64,000 bases of DNA from Actinacidiphila cocklensis (GTDB taxonomy: Bacteria > Actinomycetota > Actinomycetes > Streptomycetales > Streptomycetaceae). This document shows, in pieces, positions 1-7,777 of the stretch (position 1 is the first letter of the stretch; each line of letters begins with the position of its first letter). The notes under the pieces were generated by a model, which was given only the letters and a program-made list of their open reading frames with translations, ran no database searches and was not told the origin of the DNA. The stretch spans positions 186,001 through 250,000 of the forward strand of contig NZ_CAJSLV010000092.1 of assembly GCF_907177275.1 (NCBI RefSeq), given 5' to 3'. A program made the translations under genes and the position numbers.

Positions 1-202
1 GTGCGCCGAGGTGGTCGGCGACGGCGTCGCCGTGGTCCTCGACCCAGTCGGCTGCGTCATCGAGCCCGACATGTTCCAACCCGTCGCCGACGATATGGGC
101 GCCGTCGTCGATGATCTCGCCGGCCTTCTTCTTGACCTTGTCGACGCCGTGCTCGATGCCGTCCCCGACGCTGTTGACGGCTTTCCGAAGGCTGAACCCC
201 AT
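1..202 (-). CDS. RHS polymorphic toxin, N-terminal fragment (window-edge partial), copy C
   Basis: The first 67 residues of an RHS-family protein run off the left edge. The start is ATG at 202. The sequence opens MGFSLRKAVNSVGDG and continues with the IVGDGLEHVGLDDAADWVED segment, nearly identical to the N-termini of the two other RHS genes in this window (starts at 12919 and 21384). In the full-length paralogue this segment precedes a WxG-type helical region, so export by a type VII-like system is plausible but inferred. The toxin tip lies outside the window. The upstream DNA is homologous to the leaders of the other two copies. Confidence 0.85.
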   Translation of the reverse strand, partial: MGFSLRKAVNSVGDGIEHGVDKVKKKAGEIIDDGAHIVGDGLEHVGLDDAADWVEDHGDAVADHLGA

Positions 203-345
203 CCGTCCCACCCCCCCACGGCAGTACGACAGTCACACCGAACCTAGCAACCACCGGCAGTGGAGTCATCACCGCCCGGGACGCGGATGCCTGAGCATGT
301 CCTCGGCGCATTCTCGTTGGCCCACCCCTCCACGGGCTCAGGGCC
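203..345 (-). promoter_or_regulatory. Conserved leader of RHS gene, copy C
   Basis: This leader aligns with the leaders at 12920-13060 and 21385-21470. The shared features, read on the minus strand, are TTGCTAGGTTCG, then TCGTACT 15-20 nt later, then a G-rich tract next to the start codon that may serve as ribosome binding site. TTGCTA with TACTGC or TACTAC about 17-18 nt away could be a weak -35/-10 pair. Homology with the 12.9-kb leader stops near 345. The att core expected next is missing, so a deletion probably joined the leader to the arm region that follows. Confidence 0.45.
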
Positions 346-388
346 TCATGCACGCTGCCGGGTGCCCTGAAGTTCCCATGTGGTCGGC

Positions 389-458
389 GCCGTTGGTGAC
401 CGTGGCTGACCGCGCCGTACCGCTGTGCGTGGTGTGGATGTGGTGCGGCGGGCAAGCC
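389..458. repeat. att-flanking arm repeat, copy at left edge
   Basis: About 70 bp are almost identical to 13327-13397 and similar to 7661-7728. The segment contains paired TGGTG(C/T)GG units about one helical turn apart. At 13.3 kb and 7.6 kb the same segment lies 70-120 bp beyond a tRNA-Gly-derived att core. Here the core itself is absent. I read it as one flank of an integrase binding region left after deletion. Confidence 0.5.
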
Positions 459-917
459 CTACCGGTCGTGGAGGACGGTGGGCCGGGTGACGGGTACGAC
501 GGTGAGGAGGCCGTCGAGGCCCTTGTAGTCGTCGGGGTTGGTGGTGAAGAGGGGGAGTTCTTCGGCGATGGCGATGGCGGCGATCATGAGGTCGGCGACG
601 CGGCGGCGGGGTTTGCGTCCGGCGCCGATCACCGCGGCGCAGACTCTGCCGTATATGCGGGCGGCTTCGGTGTCGAAGGGGATGGGGTCGAACTCGTTCT
701 CGGCGCGTTGCAGGATGTCGAGGCGCCGGCCGCGTTCCGCGTGCTCGTCGTAGTCGCTCTGCTCTTCGTTCCTGCGCACCTCGTGAGGCCCTGCGGAGAG
801 TTCGGCGAGGGTGATGGCGCTGATCGCGACCTCTGCGGGGAGTTCCGCGGGGTCGAGCCACTTGCGCAGGATGACGATGTTGGTGTCGAGCAGGCCCTGG
901 GCGTACTCAGCGGGCAT
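459..917 (-). CDS. PIN-domain ribonuclease toxin, VapC-like (copy 1)
   Basis: A 152-residue protein of PIN fold with the family's acidic metal-binding set: Asp11 in LLDTN, Glu39 in TLAELSAG, Asp109 in RVADLMIAA and an acidic pair near 129 in FTTNPDDY. VapC toxins cut structured RNA, often tRNA. Its start overlaps the end of the antitoxin gene by 11 nt, the usual coupled arrangement. A second copy at 13398-13856 differs at only four residues (21, 33, 52, 54), so one arose by recent duplication or gene conversion. The RNA target cannot be told from sequence. Confidence 0.88.
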   Translation of the reverse strand: MPAEYAQGLLDTNIVILRKWLDPAELPAEVAISAITLAELSAGPHEVRRNEEQSDYDEHAERGRRLDILQRAENEFDPIPFDTEAARIYGRVCAAVIGAGRKPRRRVADLMIAAIAIAEELPLFTTNPDDYKGLDGLLTVVPVTRPTVLHDR

Positions 918-1176
918 AGGGGTCGTCCGTCTCCTGCTCGGCGGTGGCGTCCTGGTCGGCCCGGAACGCCTCCAAGGAGACGTCCGACGCGGTGCGGGAC
1001 ATGGCGGCGAACTCCGAGCGCGGAACGAACCGCCGGCGCCTGCGCAGCGGGATCAGCTCCCCGATCTGATGCCCGTCGCGGGTGACGGTGAAGGATTGGC
1101 CGCCCTGGACGGCGTCCATGATCTCTTTGGACCGGTTGCGCAGGTCGCGCTGGGTGATCTCGGGTTGCGCTGCCAT
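907..1176 (-). CDS. Phd/YefM-type antitoxin (copy 1)
   Basis: An 89-residue protein beginning MAAQPEITQRDLRN, followed by SKEIMDAVQGGQSFTVTRDG and the basic segment LRRRRRF. This is the DNA-binding Phd/YefM pattern, with an acidic C-terminal tail that would bind the toxin. The ATG at 1176 is preceded by a GGAGG-type ribosome site. Upstream are two direct GTAGCAC repeats (1186-1202). A second copy at 13846-14115 has five substitutions, and a decayed third copy lies at 3790-3982. By family, it should neutralise the PIN toxin and repress the operon. Confidence 0.88.
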   Translation of the reverse strand: MAAQPEITQRDLRNRSKEIMDAVQGGQSFTVTRDGHQIGELIPLRRRRRFVPRSEFAAMSRTASDVSLEAFRADQDATAEQETDDPYAR

Positions 1177-1185
1177 TCCTCCACG

Positions 1186-1202
1186 GTAGCACCTTGTAGC
1201 AC
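1186..1202. promoter_or_regulatory. Candidate autorepression operator: paired GTAGCAC
   Basis: Two GTAGCAC heptamers start 10 bp apart, just upstream of the antitoxin start. The same pair, same spacing and same position occur at copy 2 (14125-14141) and, with one change, at the decayed copy 3 (3992-4008). Conservation where the coding sequence has decayed suggests an antitoxin binding site. The protein-DNA link is inferred. Confidence 0.5.
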
Positions 1203-1583
1203 TGCGTGCCGCGAGCCGGTCGTAGGCGACGGGGTTCTCAAGGTCGCTCCGGGCGTGGTTGCAACCGGGAGTCTGGCGTCCGGGCGGCTTCGGGGCCGAA
1301 CTGTCAGACCCGGCGATCAGACTCGTCTCATGAGTGTCAGATCGGATTTTTCTCTGGATTTGCAGTTGAAGCGTGTCCTGGATGTTGCTGTTCATCCCGA
1401 CGTTAAGGCAGTCCTCGTATCGGGCGGCACCCTGAAGGACGCCATGGTCCGCGTCGACCGGTCCTCGGAGAAGGCCGCCCTGATCCACCAGCACTCACCG
1501 CTGGAACGCCAGAGGGGGGTCGCGGCCGGGCTCGACGAACGCGTGTGCGCCGAGCGTCACGAGGCGGCCGGCGAGGCTCTATC

Positions 1584-1602
1584 TGGTGCGGCAGTGGTGC
1601 GG
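1584..1602. repeat. Paired TGGTGCGG repeats (integrase arm-site type) after integrase remnant
   Basis: Two TGGTGCGG octamers lie 11 bp apart, directly downstream of the integrase C-terminal remnant. Equivalent pairs occur at 7467-7485, about 13131-13151, about 21593-21613 and, as TGGCACGG/TGGCACGC, about 22732. Those four lie 60-80 bp from a tRNA-Gly att core. Position and period suggest integrase arm-binding sites; binding is inferred. Confidence 0.5.
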
Positions 1603-1676
1603 CGGCTCGCCGCCCAGGGCGGCCTCGGCGCTGATCCATGCCTGGGGGACGGACCCGGCGGCGAGGCCGAGGATGA

Positions 1677-1705
1677 CCCCTCTCCGCGCCCGCGGGGATG
1701 GACCC
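1677..1705. repeat. Solitary type I-E CRISPR-like repeat
   Basis: A 29-bp segment matches the repeat of the array at 21913 at 25 of 29 positions, including the identical 14-bp end GCGGGGATGGACCC. No second repeat is recognisable 61 bp to either side, so it is an isolated unit or the last trace of an array. It sits 75 bp beyond arm-like repeats, a setting comparable to that of the 21.9-kb array. Confidence 0.5.
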
Positions 1706-1845
1706 GGTGCCGGCGGTAGAGCGTAGGCGTGCGTTCGCCGTCGCGGCGACCAGTGAGCCCTGTCGCTCGGCGGCACTGACGGGGAACGGCCGTCGGTACC
1801 ACGGCAGCTTGCCGTGGTACCGACGTCAGCCGGTTCCCTGTCTCC

Positions 1846-3393
1846 TCAGCTTCCGGTACGTGCGCAGGACGCCTTGTTGAGAAGGAAGCGGCCCGGTGCG
1901 GACCGGTCGTCCGTGTGGGAGGCCAAATAGCCCAGGGTGATGGAGCCGCCCGGCGGGATCGCCGAGTTGTATCCGGAGTCGGACGCAGTGTAGAGGTCGC
2001 CGATGTTGGTCAGGGTGGTGTTCCAGTCCGAGATGACAGCCTGCCCATAGGGCAGCGGGAACTCCAGCGCCCAGCCGTTGATCGGGGTTGTGCCCCTGTT
2101 CGTGACGGTGAGATAGACGGCCATGCCGGTGCCCCAGACGTTCGTCGTGACGGCGACCTGGCAGGTCGGCGTCGTGTGCGCGAACGAAACCCGGTGCAGG
2201 CCGCCGGGGAGGTCGTTGACCACGTAGAGCTCGCCCTGCGGGGTGGACCCGAACGCCGTCACCTGGGTGGGCATCTGGCCAATCGCGGCCTGACGGAGGA
2301 CGCCGTTGCTGTCGGGGCGCAGCGCCCAGATGGTGGACGTGCAGTAGTCGGTGGCGATGTACGTGCCGCCGGCCAGGTCAGCGAACTGCCGGCCGCGGTA
2401 GACCTGGCCGCCGATGACCGCGCAGCTGCCGGTGTAGTGCGAGTAGTAGAAGTCCTGGGCGCGGTAGCGGGCACCTGACGAGCACTGGGAAGCGTCGAAG
2501 ACCTGCGGCCCCTCGTAGCACGACCAGCCCAGGTTGGTTCCGGGCTGCTCGTCGCGCGTCAGGTGGTCGATCTCCTCCCACAGGCCCTGGCCGACGTCCG
2601 CCACCCACATCGACCCGTCCGCGGGGTCGAAGGAGAACCGCCAGGGGTTGCGGGCGCCCCACACCCAGATCTCGCCGCGGGCGCCGGCGACACCGGCGAA
2701 CGGGTTGTCCGCGGGGATGCAGTACGGGAGCGCACCGCAACTGCGGCTCACGTCGAGGCGGAGGATCTTGCCGAGCAGGGTGTCGGTCCGCTGCCCGCTG
2801 TCGAAGGGGTCACCGGCACCACCGCCGTCGCCGATGGCCCAGTACAGCTTGCCGTCGGGGCCGAAGGCGAGCTGGCCACCGTTGTGGTTGGTGTAGTCGG
2901 CGTGCGGCTGCTGCAGCAGGACCTCGAGGCGCGCGTCGGCGAGGCTGTAGCGGGCCAGGGTGACCGCGCCGTCGGGCAGCGCGGTGAAGGCGAGGTAGAG
3001 CTGCTGGCTCTGGACGAAGTCCGGGGGGAGGGCGATGCCGAGCAGTCCGCGCTCGTTGTCCGACGAGTCCACCTGGGACGTGATGTCCAGCAGTGGGGCG
3101 GAGGCGAGCCCGGTGGCCGGGTCGTAGACGCGAACCGTTCCGAACTTCTCGGTGATGAACAGCCGCCCTGTGCCGTCGTCGGGTGCGGCCAGGGCCGTCG
3201 GGCGTTTCAGGCCGGAGGCGACCTGGGTGGTGGTCGCGGTGATCTCCTCCAGCGGTATCGCCGAGGCGACGGCCCGCGACTCTGTGGAGAGCGGGGCCTC
3301 GGCAGACGAGGCGGGGAGGGACAGGGGGCCGGTCACGAGCACCGGGAGTGCGAGCAGCAGGCCGATCCATCGGCGACGTAACTGTCTCAACAT
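1846..3393 (-). CDS. Secreted PQQ-dependent sugar dehydrogenase with C-terminal CBM2
   Basis: A 515-residue protein. Residues 1-31 form a secretion signal (RRR, hydrophobic LLLALPVLVTG, then an Ala-rich cleavage region). About 50-400 is a soluble glucose dehydrogenase/L-sorbosone-type beta-propeller with TNHNGGQLAFGPDGKLY, GDGGGAGDP and WGARNPWRFSFD. About 410-512 is a family 2 carbohydrate-binding module bounded by Cys in CQVAVT and NKASC, with the conserved Trp in GWALEF and DWN. This resembles AA12-type oxidoreductases, which oxidise sugars and can feed electrons to polysaccharide-degrading enzymes. GGAG precedes the ATG at 3393. No partner gene is adjacent. Confidence 0.88.
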   Translation of the reverse strand: MLRQLRRRWIGLLLALPVLVTGPLSLPASSAEAPLSTESRAVASAIPLEEITATTTQVASGLKRPTALAAPDDGTGRLFITEKFGTVRVYDPATGLASAPLLDITSQVDSSDNERGLLGIALPPDFVQSQQLYLAFTALPDGAVTLARYSLADARLEVLLQQPHADYTNHNGGQLAFGPDGKLYWAIGDGGGAGDPFDSGQRTDTLLGKILRLDVSRSCGALPYCIPADNPFAGVAGARGEIWVWGARNPWRFSFDPADGSMWVADVGQGLWEEIDHLTRDEQPGTNLGWSCYEGPQVFDASQCSSGARYRAQDFYYSHYTGSCAVIGGQVYRGRQFADLAGGTYIATDYCTSTIWALRPDSNGVLRQAAIGQMPTQVTAFGSTPQGELYVVNDLPGGLHRVSFAHTTPTCQVAVTTNVWGTGMAVYLTVTNRGTTPINGWALEFPLPYGQAVISDWNTTLTNIGDLYTASDSGYNSAIPPGGSITLGYLASHTDDRSAPGRFLLNKASCARTGS

Positions 3394-3789
3394 TGCGGCT
3401 CCAGCGAGGGGGGACCCGTTCGGGAAGCGAACGAGCGGTGCGGGACCGTACTTTTGTCGGAACTACGTGTACCTCGCGGGACGCTACTGCCTCTCCCACC
3501 TAGGTGCCAGGCCGTCTCCCCGTGGATGTCCAGGTATTTCCTTCCGCTTCTTTGATCCGTACGGCGGCGCCCGTCTGCATGCCGGTTCGGCAAGATCCTC
3601 TGTGTGCCGGCGACCGGAGAATCACGCTGGGCGGAGGGACAGGCACCGACCGACGGCGAGGAGAACGGAGACGCAAGGACCGGACATCACGGCTGCGGAT
3701 GTCGGTGTGAGGTCTTCGACATCTCCGGCGAAACCGAGGCGGTTCACCGGATTCGCGGCCGGGTCCGTGCGCGGAGCCGGTGGGGGGCA
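3394..3789. other. Intergenic, no gene recognised
   Basis: About 400 bp upstream of the sugar dehydrogenase with no convincing open frame. It should contain that gene's promoter. The right end merges into the decayed antitoxin copy. Confidence 0.4.
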
Positions 3790-3982
3790 TGCCGAGCGGT
3801 GCGGGACATGCGGCGAACTCCGAGCGCGGGACGAACCGCCGGCGCCTGCGTAGCGGGATCAGCTCCCCGATCTGGTGCCCGTCGCGGGTGACGGTGAAGG
3901 ATTGGCCGCCCTGGACGGCGTCCATGATCTCTTTGGACCGACTGCGCAGGTCGCGCTGGGTGATCTCGGGCTGCGCTGAGAT
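3790..3982 (-). pseudogene. Decayed Phd/YefM-type antitoxin (copy 3)
   Basis: The segment aligns with the intact antitoxins over SAQPEITQRDLR through RFVPRSEFAA. Three lesions are visible: the start ATG has become ATC at 3980-3982, one C is lost in the GCCGCC tract after EFAA causing a frameshift, and no toxin gene follows. The paired operator-like repeats survive at 3992-4008. It is a third copy of the module found at 0.5-1.2 kb and 13.4-14.1 kb. Confidence 0.8.
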
Positions 3983-4058
3983 GAGTCCGCGGTAGCACCC
4001 TGTGGCACCATGTGCTCTGCAGGTGAAAGGCGCCGGACCCTTCGGTCAGAGTCGTCGC

Positions 4059-4322
4059 ATGAGTGTCAGAGCAGAATTCTCTTTGGACTTGCAACTGAAG
4101 CGTGTCCTGGACGCGGTTGTTCACCCGGAGGTGAAGGCAGCCCGCGCATCGGCTCGGACGCACATGAACAGCGCCGAGCGGAGGGCACCGCCGGGGCGGG
4201 CAGGCCCTTGTAGGACCCGGAAGAGACCGCGCGTCGGATCGTCACCTCACCCGAAGCCACCGCTCTTCTTGCCGCCGACACGCGGGGCGAGAGCTGCCGG
4301 CCTGGAGGCTTTGCGCAAGTAG
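4059..4322 (+). CDS. Short ORF with conserved 27-residue start; function unknown
   Basis: It begins MSVRAEFSLDLQLKRVLD and ends the conserved part at HPEVKA. The same start occurs at 1330, differing by Asp/Glu and Ala/Val exchanges and many silent changes. That pattern indicates past selection for protein. Beyond residue 27 the frame becomes Arg/Pro-rich and unlike a normal protein, so this is probably the surviving 5' end of a lost gene. In both copies it diverges from a Phd-type antitoxin. No ribosome site is obvious. Confidence 0.3.
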   Translation: MSVRAEFSLDLQLKRVLDAVVHPEVKAARASARTHMNSAERRAPPGRAGPCRTRKRPRVGSSPHPKPPLFLPPTRGARAAGLEALRK

Positions 4323-4405
4323 CGGAGGACCCCACGGCATCCGAACGCGCCCTTCAGCGCGCCCTGGAGGGGCGGCACTGGATTTTCGGCGGACGGTTGC
4401 TGCCG

Positions 4406-5101
4406 TCACACGCTCATCAGCAGGTCCCGGACGGCGGCGGGCTGGGACAGGAATGGGTGGTGGCCGGCGTCGAGTTCGACCACGTTGCCGGCCCGGCGGG
4501 CGAACTCGCGCTGTAGGCGCGGCGGGGTGCCCCGGTCCTGGGCGCAGACGAGGTAGGTCGAGGGCACCTGCTGCCATGCGGCCGCCCCGACTGGCTGCCC
4601 GATCACTTTCGCGCTCTGCCGGGCCAGGTGGTCCGCCGCCTGCGTCTGGACCTCGGGGGCGCAGTCCTGCAGGAATGTGTCCACGAGCAGCTCGGGGCGA
4701 ACCCCGAAGGTGCCGGCGCCGGGGTCGACGTCGAGGAATGGGGCGGGGCTGCCGTCCCCGAACTCCGACAGGCTCTGCCCGACCTCGGGCAGGTAACTGG
4801 AGACCATCACCAGGTGGCGTACCGACCCGATGCCCGCGGCGGCTTCCGCAGTGACGATGCCGCCGTAGCTGTGGGCGACCACAACGGTCGGCTCGGCGCT
4901 GTCCAGCAGCGCCTGCCGCACCGCCGCGACGTCCTCGGACAGCCCCGAACCGTCGGCGCCTCCGGGCAGGCCCGCCTCGCCGCAGCTCGGCAGCGCCGGG
5001 GCCACGCTCAGTACCCCTCGCTCCTGCAGCAGCTCGGCGGTGCGGTGCCACCACCACGACCCGTCCCGCACGCACGCCCCATGCACGAACACGACCCTCA
5101 T
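4406..5101 (-). CDS. Alpha/beta hydrolase
   Basis: A 231-residue protein with an oxyanion region FVHGAC near the start, nucleophile elbow VVAHSYGG (Ser78) and a C-terminal catalytic His in LDAGHHPFL (214/215). This is the family of small single-domain hydrolases that often act on esters or lactones; the substrate is unknown. ATG at 5101 follows GAGGTAGCG. The longer upstream frame runs into the promoter of the divergent regulator and was rejected. Its neighbour, 76 bp away and divergent, is a TetR-type regulator likely to control it. Confidence 0.85.
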   Translation of the reverse strand: MRVVFVHGACVRDGSWWWHRTAELLQERGVLSVAPALPSCGEAGLPGGADGSGLSEDVAAVRQALLDSAEPTVVVAHSYGGIVTAEAAAGIGSVRHLVMVSSYLPEVGQSLSEFGDGSPAPFLDVDPGAGTFGVRPELLVDTFLQDCAPEVQTQAADHLARQSAKVIGQPVGAAAWQQVPSTYLVCAQDRGTPPRLQREFARRAGNVVELDAGHHPFLSQPAAVRDLLMSV

Positions 5102-5140
5102 CGCTACCTCCACGTCTGCCTTGACTGCCTTTCGATCAAC

Positions 5141-5152
5141 GCTAGACGTAGC
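5141..5152. promoter_or_regulatory. Candidate TetR operator
   Basis: In the 76-bp gap between the divergent hydrolase and TetR genes, GCTA and TAGC form an inverted repeat with a 4-bp centre. It is short, but it is the only clear dyad there, placed where a local repressor would cover both promoters. Confidence 0.3.
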
Positions 5153-5177
5153 CGCCGTTACGGGAAAAGATGTCGCC

Positions 5178-5831
5178 ATGGGCAGACGACCGCAGCCATA
5201 CATCAAGAACAGGCTGCTCGACGCCTGCGCCGATTACGCCCTCGCGCACGGCCTCCCCGACCGGCTTGAGCCGCTGGCCACCGCCACCGGCACGTCGGCC
5301 CGCATGCTGATCTATCACTTCGGCACCCGCGACGCACTGTTGCGGGCCGTCCTCGGGCACGCGCGCCAACGTCAGCTCGACGCGTTCGGCGACCTCCTGC
5401 GAGTGCGACCCGACGAGCCCTACACCGTCACCCTGGAGCGCGCCTGGACCTCGATCACCGGCTTGGACGGGCGGCCGTACCTGCAGATGTTCAGTCAGCT
5501 GCGCGAGAGCGCAGTGCAGCGGTTGTGGCCCGACTTCCGGCGTACCGCCACGACCGATTGGCTCGGGCCGCTCGAGGACGGCCTGCGCAGCATCGGCCGG
5601 CCGGAGCTAGCGACGCTTGTCCTCGCCGTCATCCGCGGTCTCCTCATGGACCTCGACGCCACCGCCGACACCACCCGCACCGACCGGGCTTTCCACGACT
5701 TCCTCGCCGCAGTCGAGCACCTGCCTCGCGACGACGACCGCCTACCGCTCCCAGGAACTCGCCAGCGGCAGCAGGACCAGCACCGTCACGGTGTCGGGCA
5801 CGTAGCGCTGTGTCGCCTGCCGACCGCCTGA
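5178..5831 (+). CDS. TetR-family transcriptional regulator
   Basis: A 217-residue protein. The N-terminal helix-turn-helix covers about residues 10-55 (LLDACADYAL, then SARMLIYHFGTRDALLRAVL). The C-terminal ligand domain has a WxxxxGLDGRPY segment typical of TetR_C. The last 25 residues are His/Gln-rich and may be altered. The ATG at 5178 is chosen because the frame upstream lies in the intergenic promoter. Divergent to the alpha/beta hydrolase; the simplest reading is local repression relieved by a substrate of that enzyme. Confidence 0.82.
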   Translation: MGRRPQPYIKNRLLDACADYALAHGLPDRLEPLATATGTSARMLIYHFGTRDALLRAVLGHARQRQLDAFGDLLRVRPDEPYTVTLERAWTSITGLDGRPYLQMFSQLRESAVQRLWPDFRRTATTDWLGPLEDGLRSIGRPELATLVLAVIRGLLMDLDATADTTRTDRAFHDFLAAVEHLPRDDDRLPLPGTRQRQQDQHRHGVGHVALCRLPTA

Positions 5832-6041
5832 TGCCAAGCAGGGACTCCGATAAAGACCGGAGGTGAGGGGCCATGGGGTGCGCGTTGTCTCCGGTTGGCC
5901 TTGGCGTACCCCTGCTACTGGTGCGGCATTGGTGCTGCGGTGCTCCGCCCGGGGTTCGCCTCTGCGGCGATCGCACCCCTGGCGGTGACCGGTGCCCTTA
6001 ACCTGGTGCGAGACGGCAGCCCGCGTGCGGCGAAGGGGATG

Positions 6042-6326
6042 AGCACGGCCACTGCACCTGGCGGTGTACCGCGCTCGTTCGGGTCCGCGAGTACGGCGCA
6101 TCCGCTGCGGACTATCCGCGACATTCGGGAGTCCTTGCCGGAGGACCAGGCCCGCCACTTCGATGCGGAGCTCGCCGACACCGAGCTTGAGGCGCTGCCG
6201 GAGATGCTGAGCCGGTGGGTCCGATTGGCTACCGACGGCTTCGAGGAGTTCCTGCTGTCGAGGCCCTTCGAAGGACTGGATTTCGGGGCGTGCTCCTATG
6301 ACGATGATCAGGCAGGCGATCGGTGA
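6042..6326 (+). CDS. Putative antitoxin paired with a broken PIN toxin
   Basis: A 94-residue protein. The useful part starts at LRTIRDIRESLPEDQARHF and ends in an acidic segment FGACSYDDDQ. It has no motif I can name with certainty. Its stop codon overlaps the GTG start of a VapC-like frame (6323), the usual toxin-antitoxin coupling, so the role is inferred from context. It is unlike the Phd-type antitoxins elsewhere in the window. Confidence 0.5.
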   Translation, partial: STATAPGGVPRSFGSASTAHPLRTIRDIRESLPEDQARHFDAELADTELEALPEMLSRWVRLATDGFEEFLLSRPFEGLDFGACSYDDDQAGDR

Positions 6327-6752
6327 TCTACCTGCTCGATACGAACGTCGTCGCGGAGCTCACCACGAGACTTCGGCCCGATCCCCGCGTCGTGGCCTGG
6401 CTGCGTTCGACCGCGCGGCCCCGACCGCTTCCTGAGCGTCATCACCATCGCTGAAATCGAAGCCGGCGTAGCGGCGACCCCGGACCCCGCACGGCAAGCC
6501 CGGTACGCCGAGATCCTCGCAGCTGCCCGGCCGGAATACCGGGACCGCATCGCTCCGATCGGCGAGCCCGAGGCGGCGGCTTATCTCTCTGTCCACAAGG
6601 CGTTGAAGGCCGCCGGCGCGAGCATCGACCCGCCGGACGCCCTCATCGCCGCCACCGCGCCGGCCAACGGCTGGACCGTGGCCAGCCGCAACATCAAGCA
6701 CCTTGAGCGCACAGGCGCCGCGGTGATCAATCCCTGGGATTTCAACCCGTAG
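6323..6752 (+). pseudogene. VapC-like PIN toxin, frameshifted
   Basis: Frame 1 from GTG 6323 reads VIYLLDTNVVAELTTRLRPD to VVAWLRSTA. A one-base shift near 6415 (in ACCGCGCGGCCCCG) is needed to continue into FLSVITIAEIEAG, IDPPDALIAATA and the end VINPWDFNP at 6752. The PIN acidic residues (Asp in LLDTN, Glu in AEIEAG, Asp in PPDALIAA) are all present across the two frames. Either the gene is dead or the assembly has an indel in a GC run. Confidence 0.8.
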
Positions 6753-7545
6753 CAGCCTCGGTGGAGCAGCTACCCTGCCTTCGACACGGTTGGTCGGAGG
6801 GCGTACTTGCCTGACACGCTCGCTGAGGTGGACCGGGCTTTCGCCTCGCCTCCCCGGTTGGATCGTTCGGTGGGCGGATGTACTCACTGTTTTTGCGGGA
6901 TCGGAACTGCATGCTCTGGGCCGGGATTCCGCAGCCGTTTCGAATGAACTCCTCGGGTAATTCACGCGCAAAGCCGTTGACCATTGGGACGCGGACCAGC
7001 ACGCCGTTTTGTGGCGTCGCGTTCTGCCTCGTGCGCTGCGTTCCGGGGGTCCGGGGGTCGACTCCGGTGGGACACCGGGCCTGGAGATGGGCCGACTCGC
7101 CAGTGCCGGTGCGCAGCTGACGCGGTGGCCGGCGGCGGAGCGCGTCGCGGTAGAGCGCGCTTCGGGGTGTTGCCGGCCGACACGCAGCCGTGTCGGCCCC
7201 CGAACGTCCTCCGTCGCGACACTGCGTGGCTGGCGCCGCGGTGTCCGCGTGCACTCTCGGAAGGTCAACTGTCCACGTATATAAGGGAGTTTGCTGATGG
7301 AAGGGCGCGGTCACCGAATCGAGAGGGCCAACTGTCCGTGTTTGCTGAGCGCTTAGGCTAGTGGTGCACGTCACATGAAGTCCGTCTCGCAATTCGAGAA
7401 CTGTCTCGTATGAGCATTCGAGACTCCGATTTCGAACGCCTCGTGGCGCCAATTGACCGCCCGATGTGGTGCGCAAGTGGTGCGCGGTCCTTGAATTGGG
7501 CTAGACAACAAATAAGCCCCAGGCTGCTGACCTGGGGCTTCGTAT
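6753..7545. repeat. Non-coding stretch ending in integrase arm-type repeats and a hairpin
   Basis: About 790 bp with no supportable gene and somewhat lower GC than its surroundings. Near 7378-7432 are several CTCG/CGAG dyads, one resembling CTCATCATTCGAG near 22645. At 7467-7485 lie two TGGTGCGC units 11 bp apart, preceded by CAATTGACCGCC, which also precedes the pairs near 13.13 and 21.59 kb. At 7514-7540 AAGCCCCAGG and CCTGGGGCTT form a hairpin matching the terminator of the intact tRNA-Gly. Confidence 0.5.
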
Positions 7546-7589
7546 TGGAGCGGATGACGGGAATCGAACCCGCGCTCTGAGCTTGGGAA
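7546..7589 (-). repeat. tRNA-Gly(CCC) 3'-half duplicate: att core, copy 1
   Basis: Forty-four bases are identical to the 3' end of tRNA-Gly(CCC) at 22812, from the encoded CCA through the T arm to the anticodon loop. Identity stops at GGGAA, so the 5' half is absent and this is not a tRNA gene. Arm-like repeats lie on both sides (7467-7485 and about 7705-7725). This is what integration into a tRNA 3' end leaves at the distal boundary. Confidence 0.85.
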
Positions 7590-7777
7590 TCACAGGTTCC
7601 TTGGCGGCATGCGTGCTGGTCAGCGGCACGTTCGGTCCCGAAGCGCGCATCGGAGCGGTGCCGTTGGCGACCGTGGCTGACCGTTCCGTACCGCTGGGTG
7701 TGGTGCGGGTGTGGTCCGGTGGCCGAGCCCAGGGCGAGGCTTCGCCAGGGTCGGCGACCGACCTTCGCGCGGTCCAC

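Larger units (their letters stand above)
1330..1719 (+). pseudogene. Chimeric remnant: conserved N-terminal start joined to tyrosine-integrase C-terminus
   Basis: One open frame begins MSVRSDFSLDLQLKRVLD. This 27-residue start recurs at 4059 with synonymous and conservative changes. From about 1421 it switches to TLKDAMVRVDRSSEKAALI followed by LERQRGVAAGLDERV. That matches the C-terminal end of tyrosine site-specific integrases, around the last catalytic Tyr, but a His stands where IYQH would place it (IHQH). The catalytic domain upstream is missing. Just beyond lie the paired arm-like repeats at 1584-1602. This is the only integrase trace in the left region and is not functional. Confidence 0.6.

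Noticed and set aside
7546..7589. Possible extra tRNA-Gly genes at 7546, 13214, 14636 and 21671
   Set aside because: Only the 3' half from the anticodon loop to CCA is present; D arm and 5' acceptor strand are missing.
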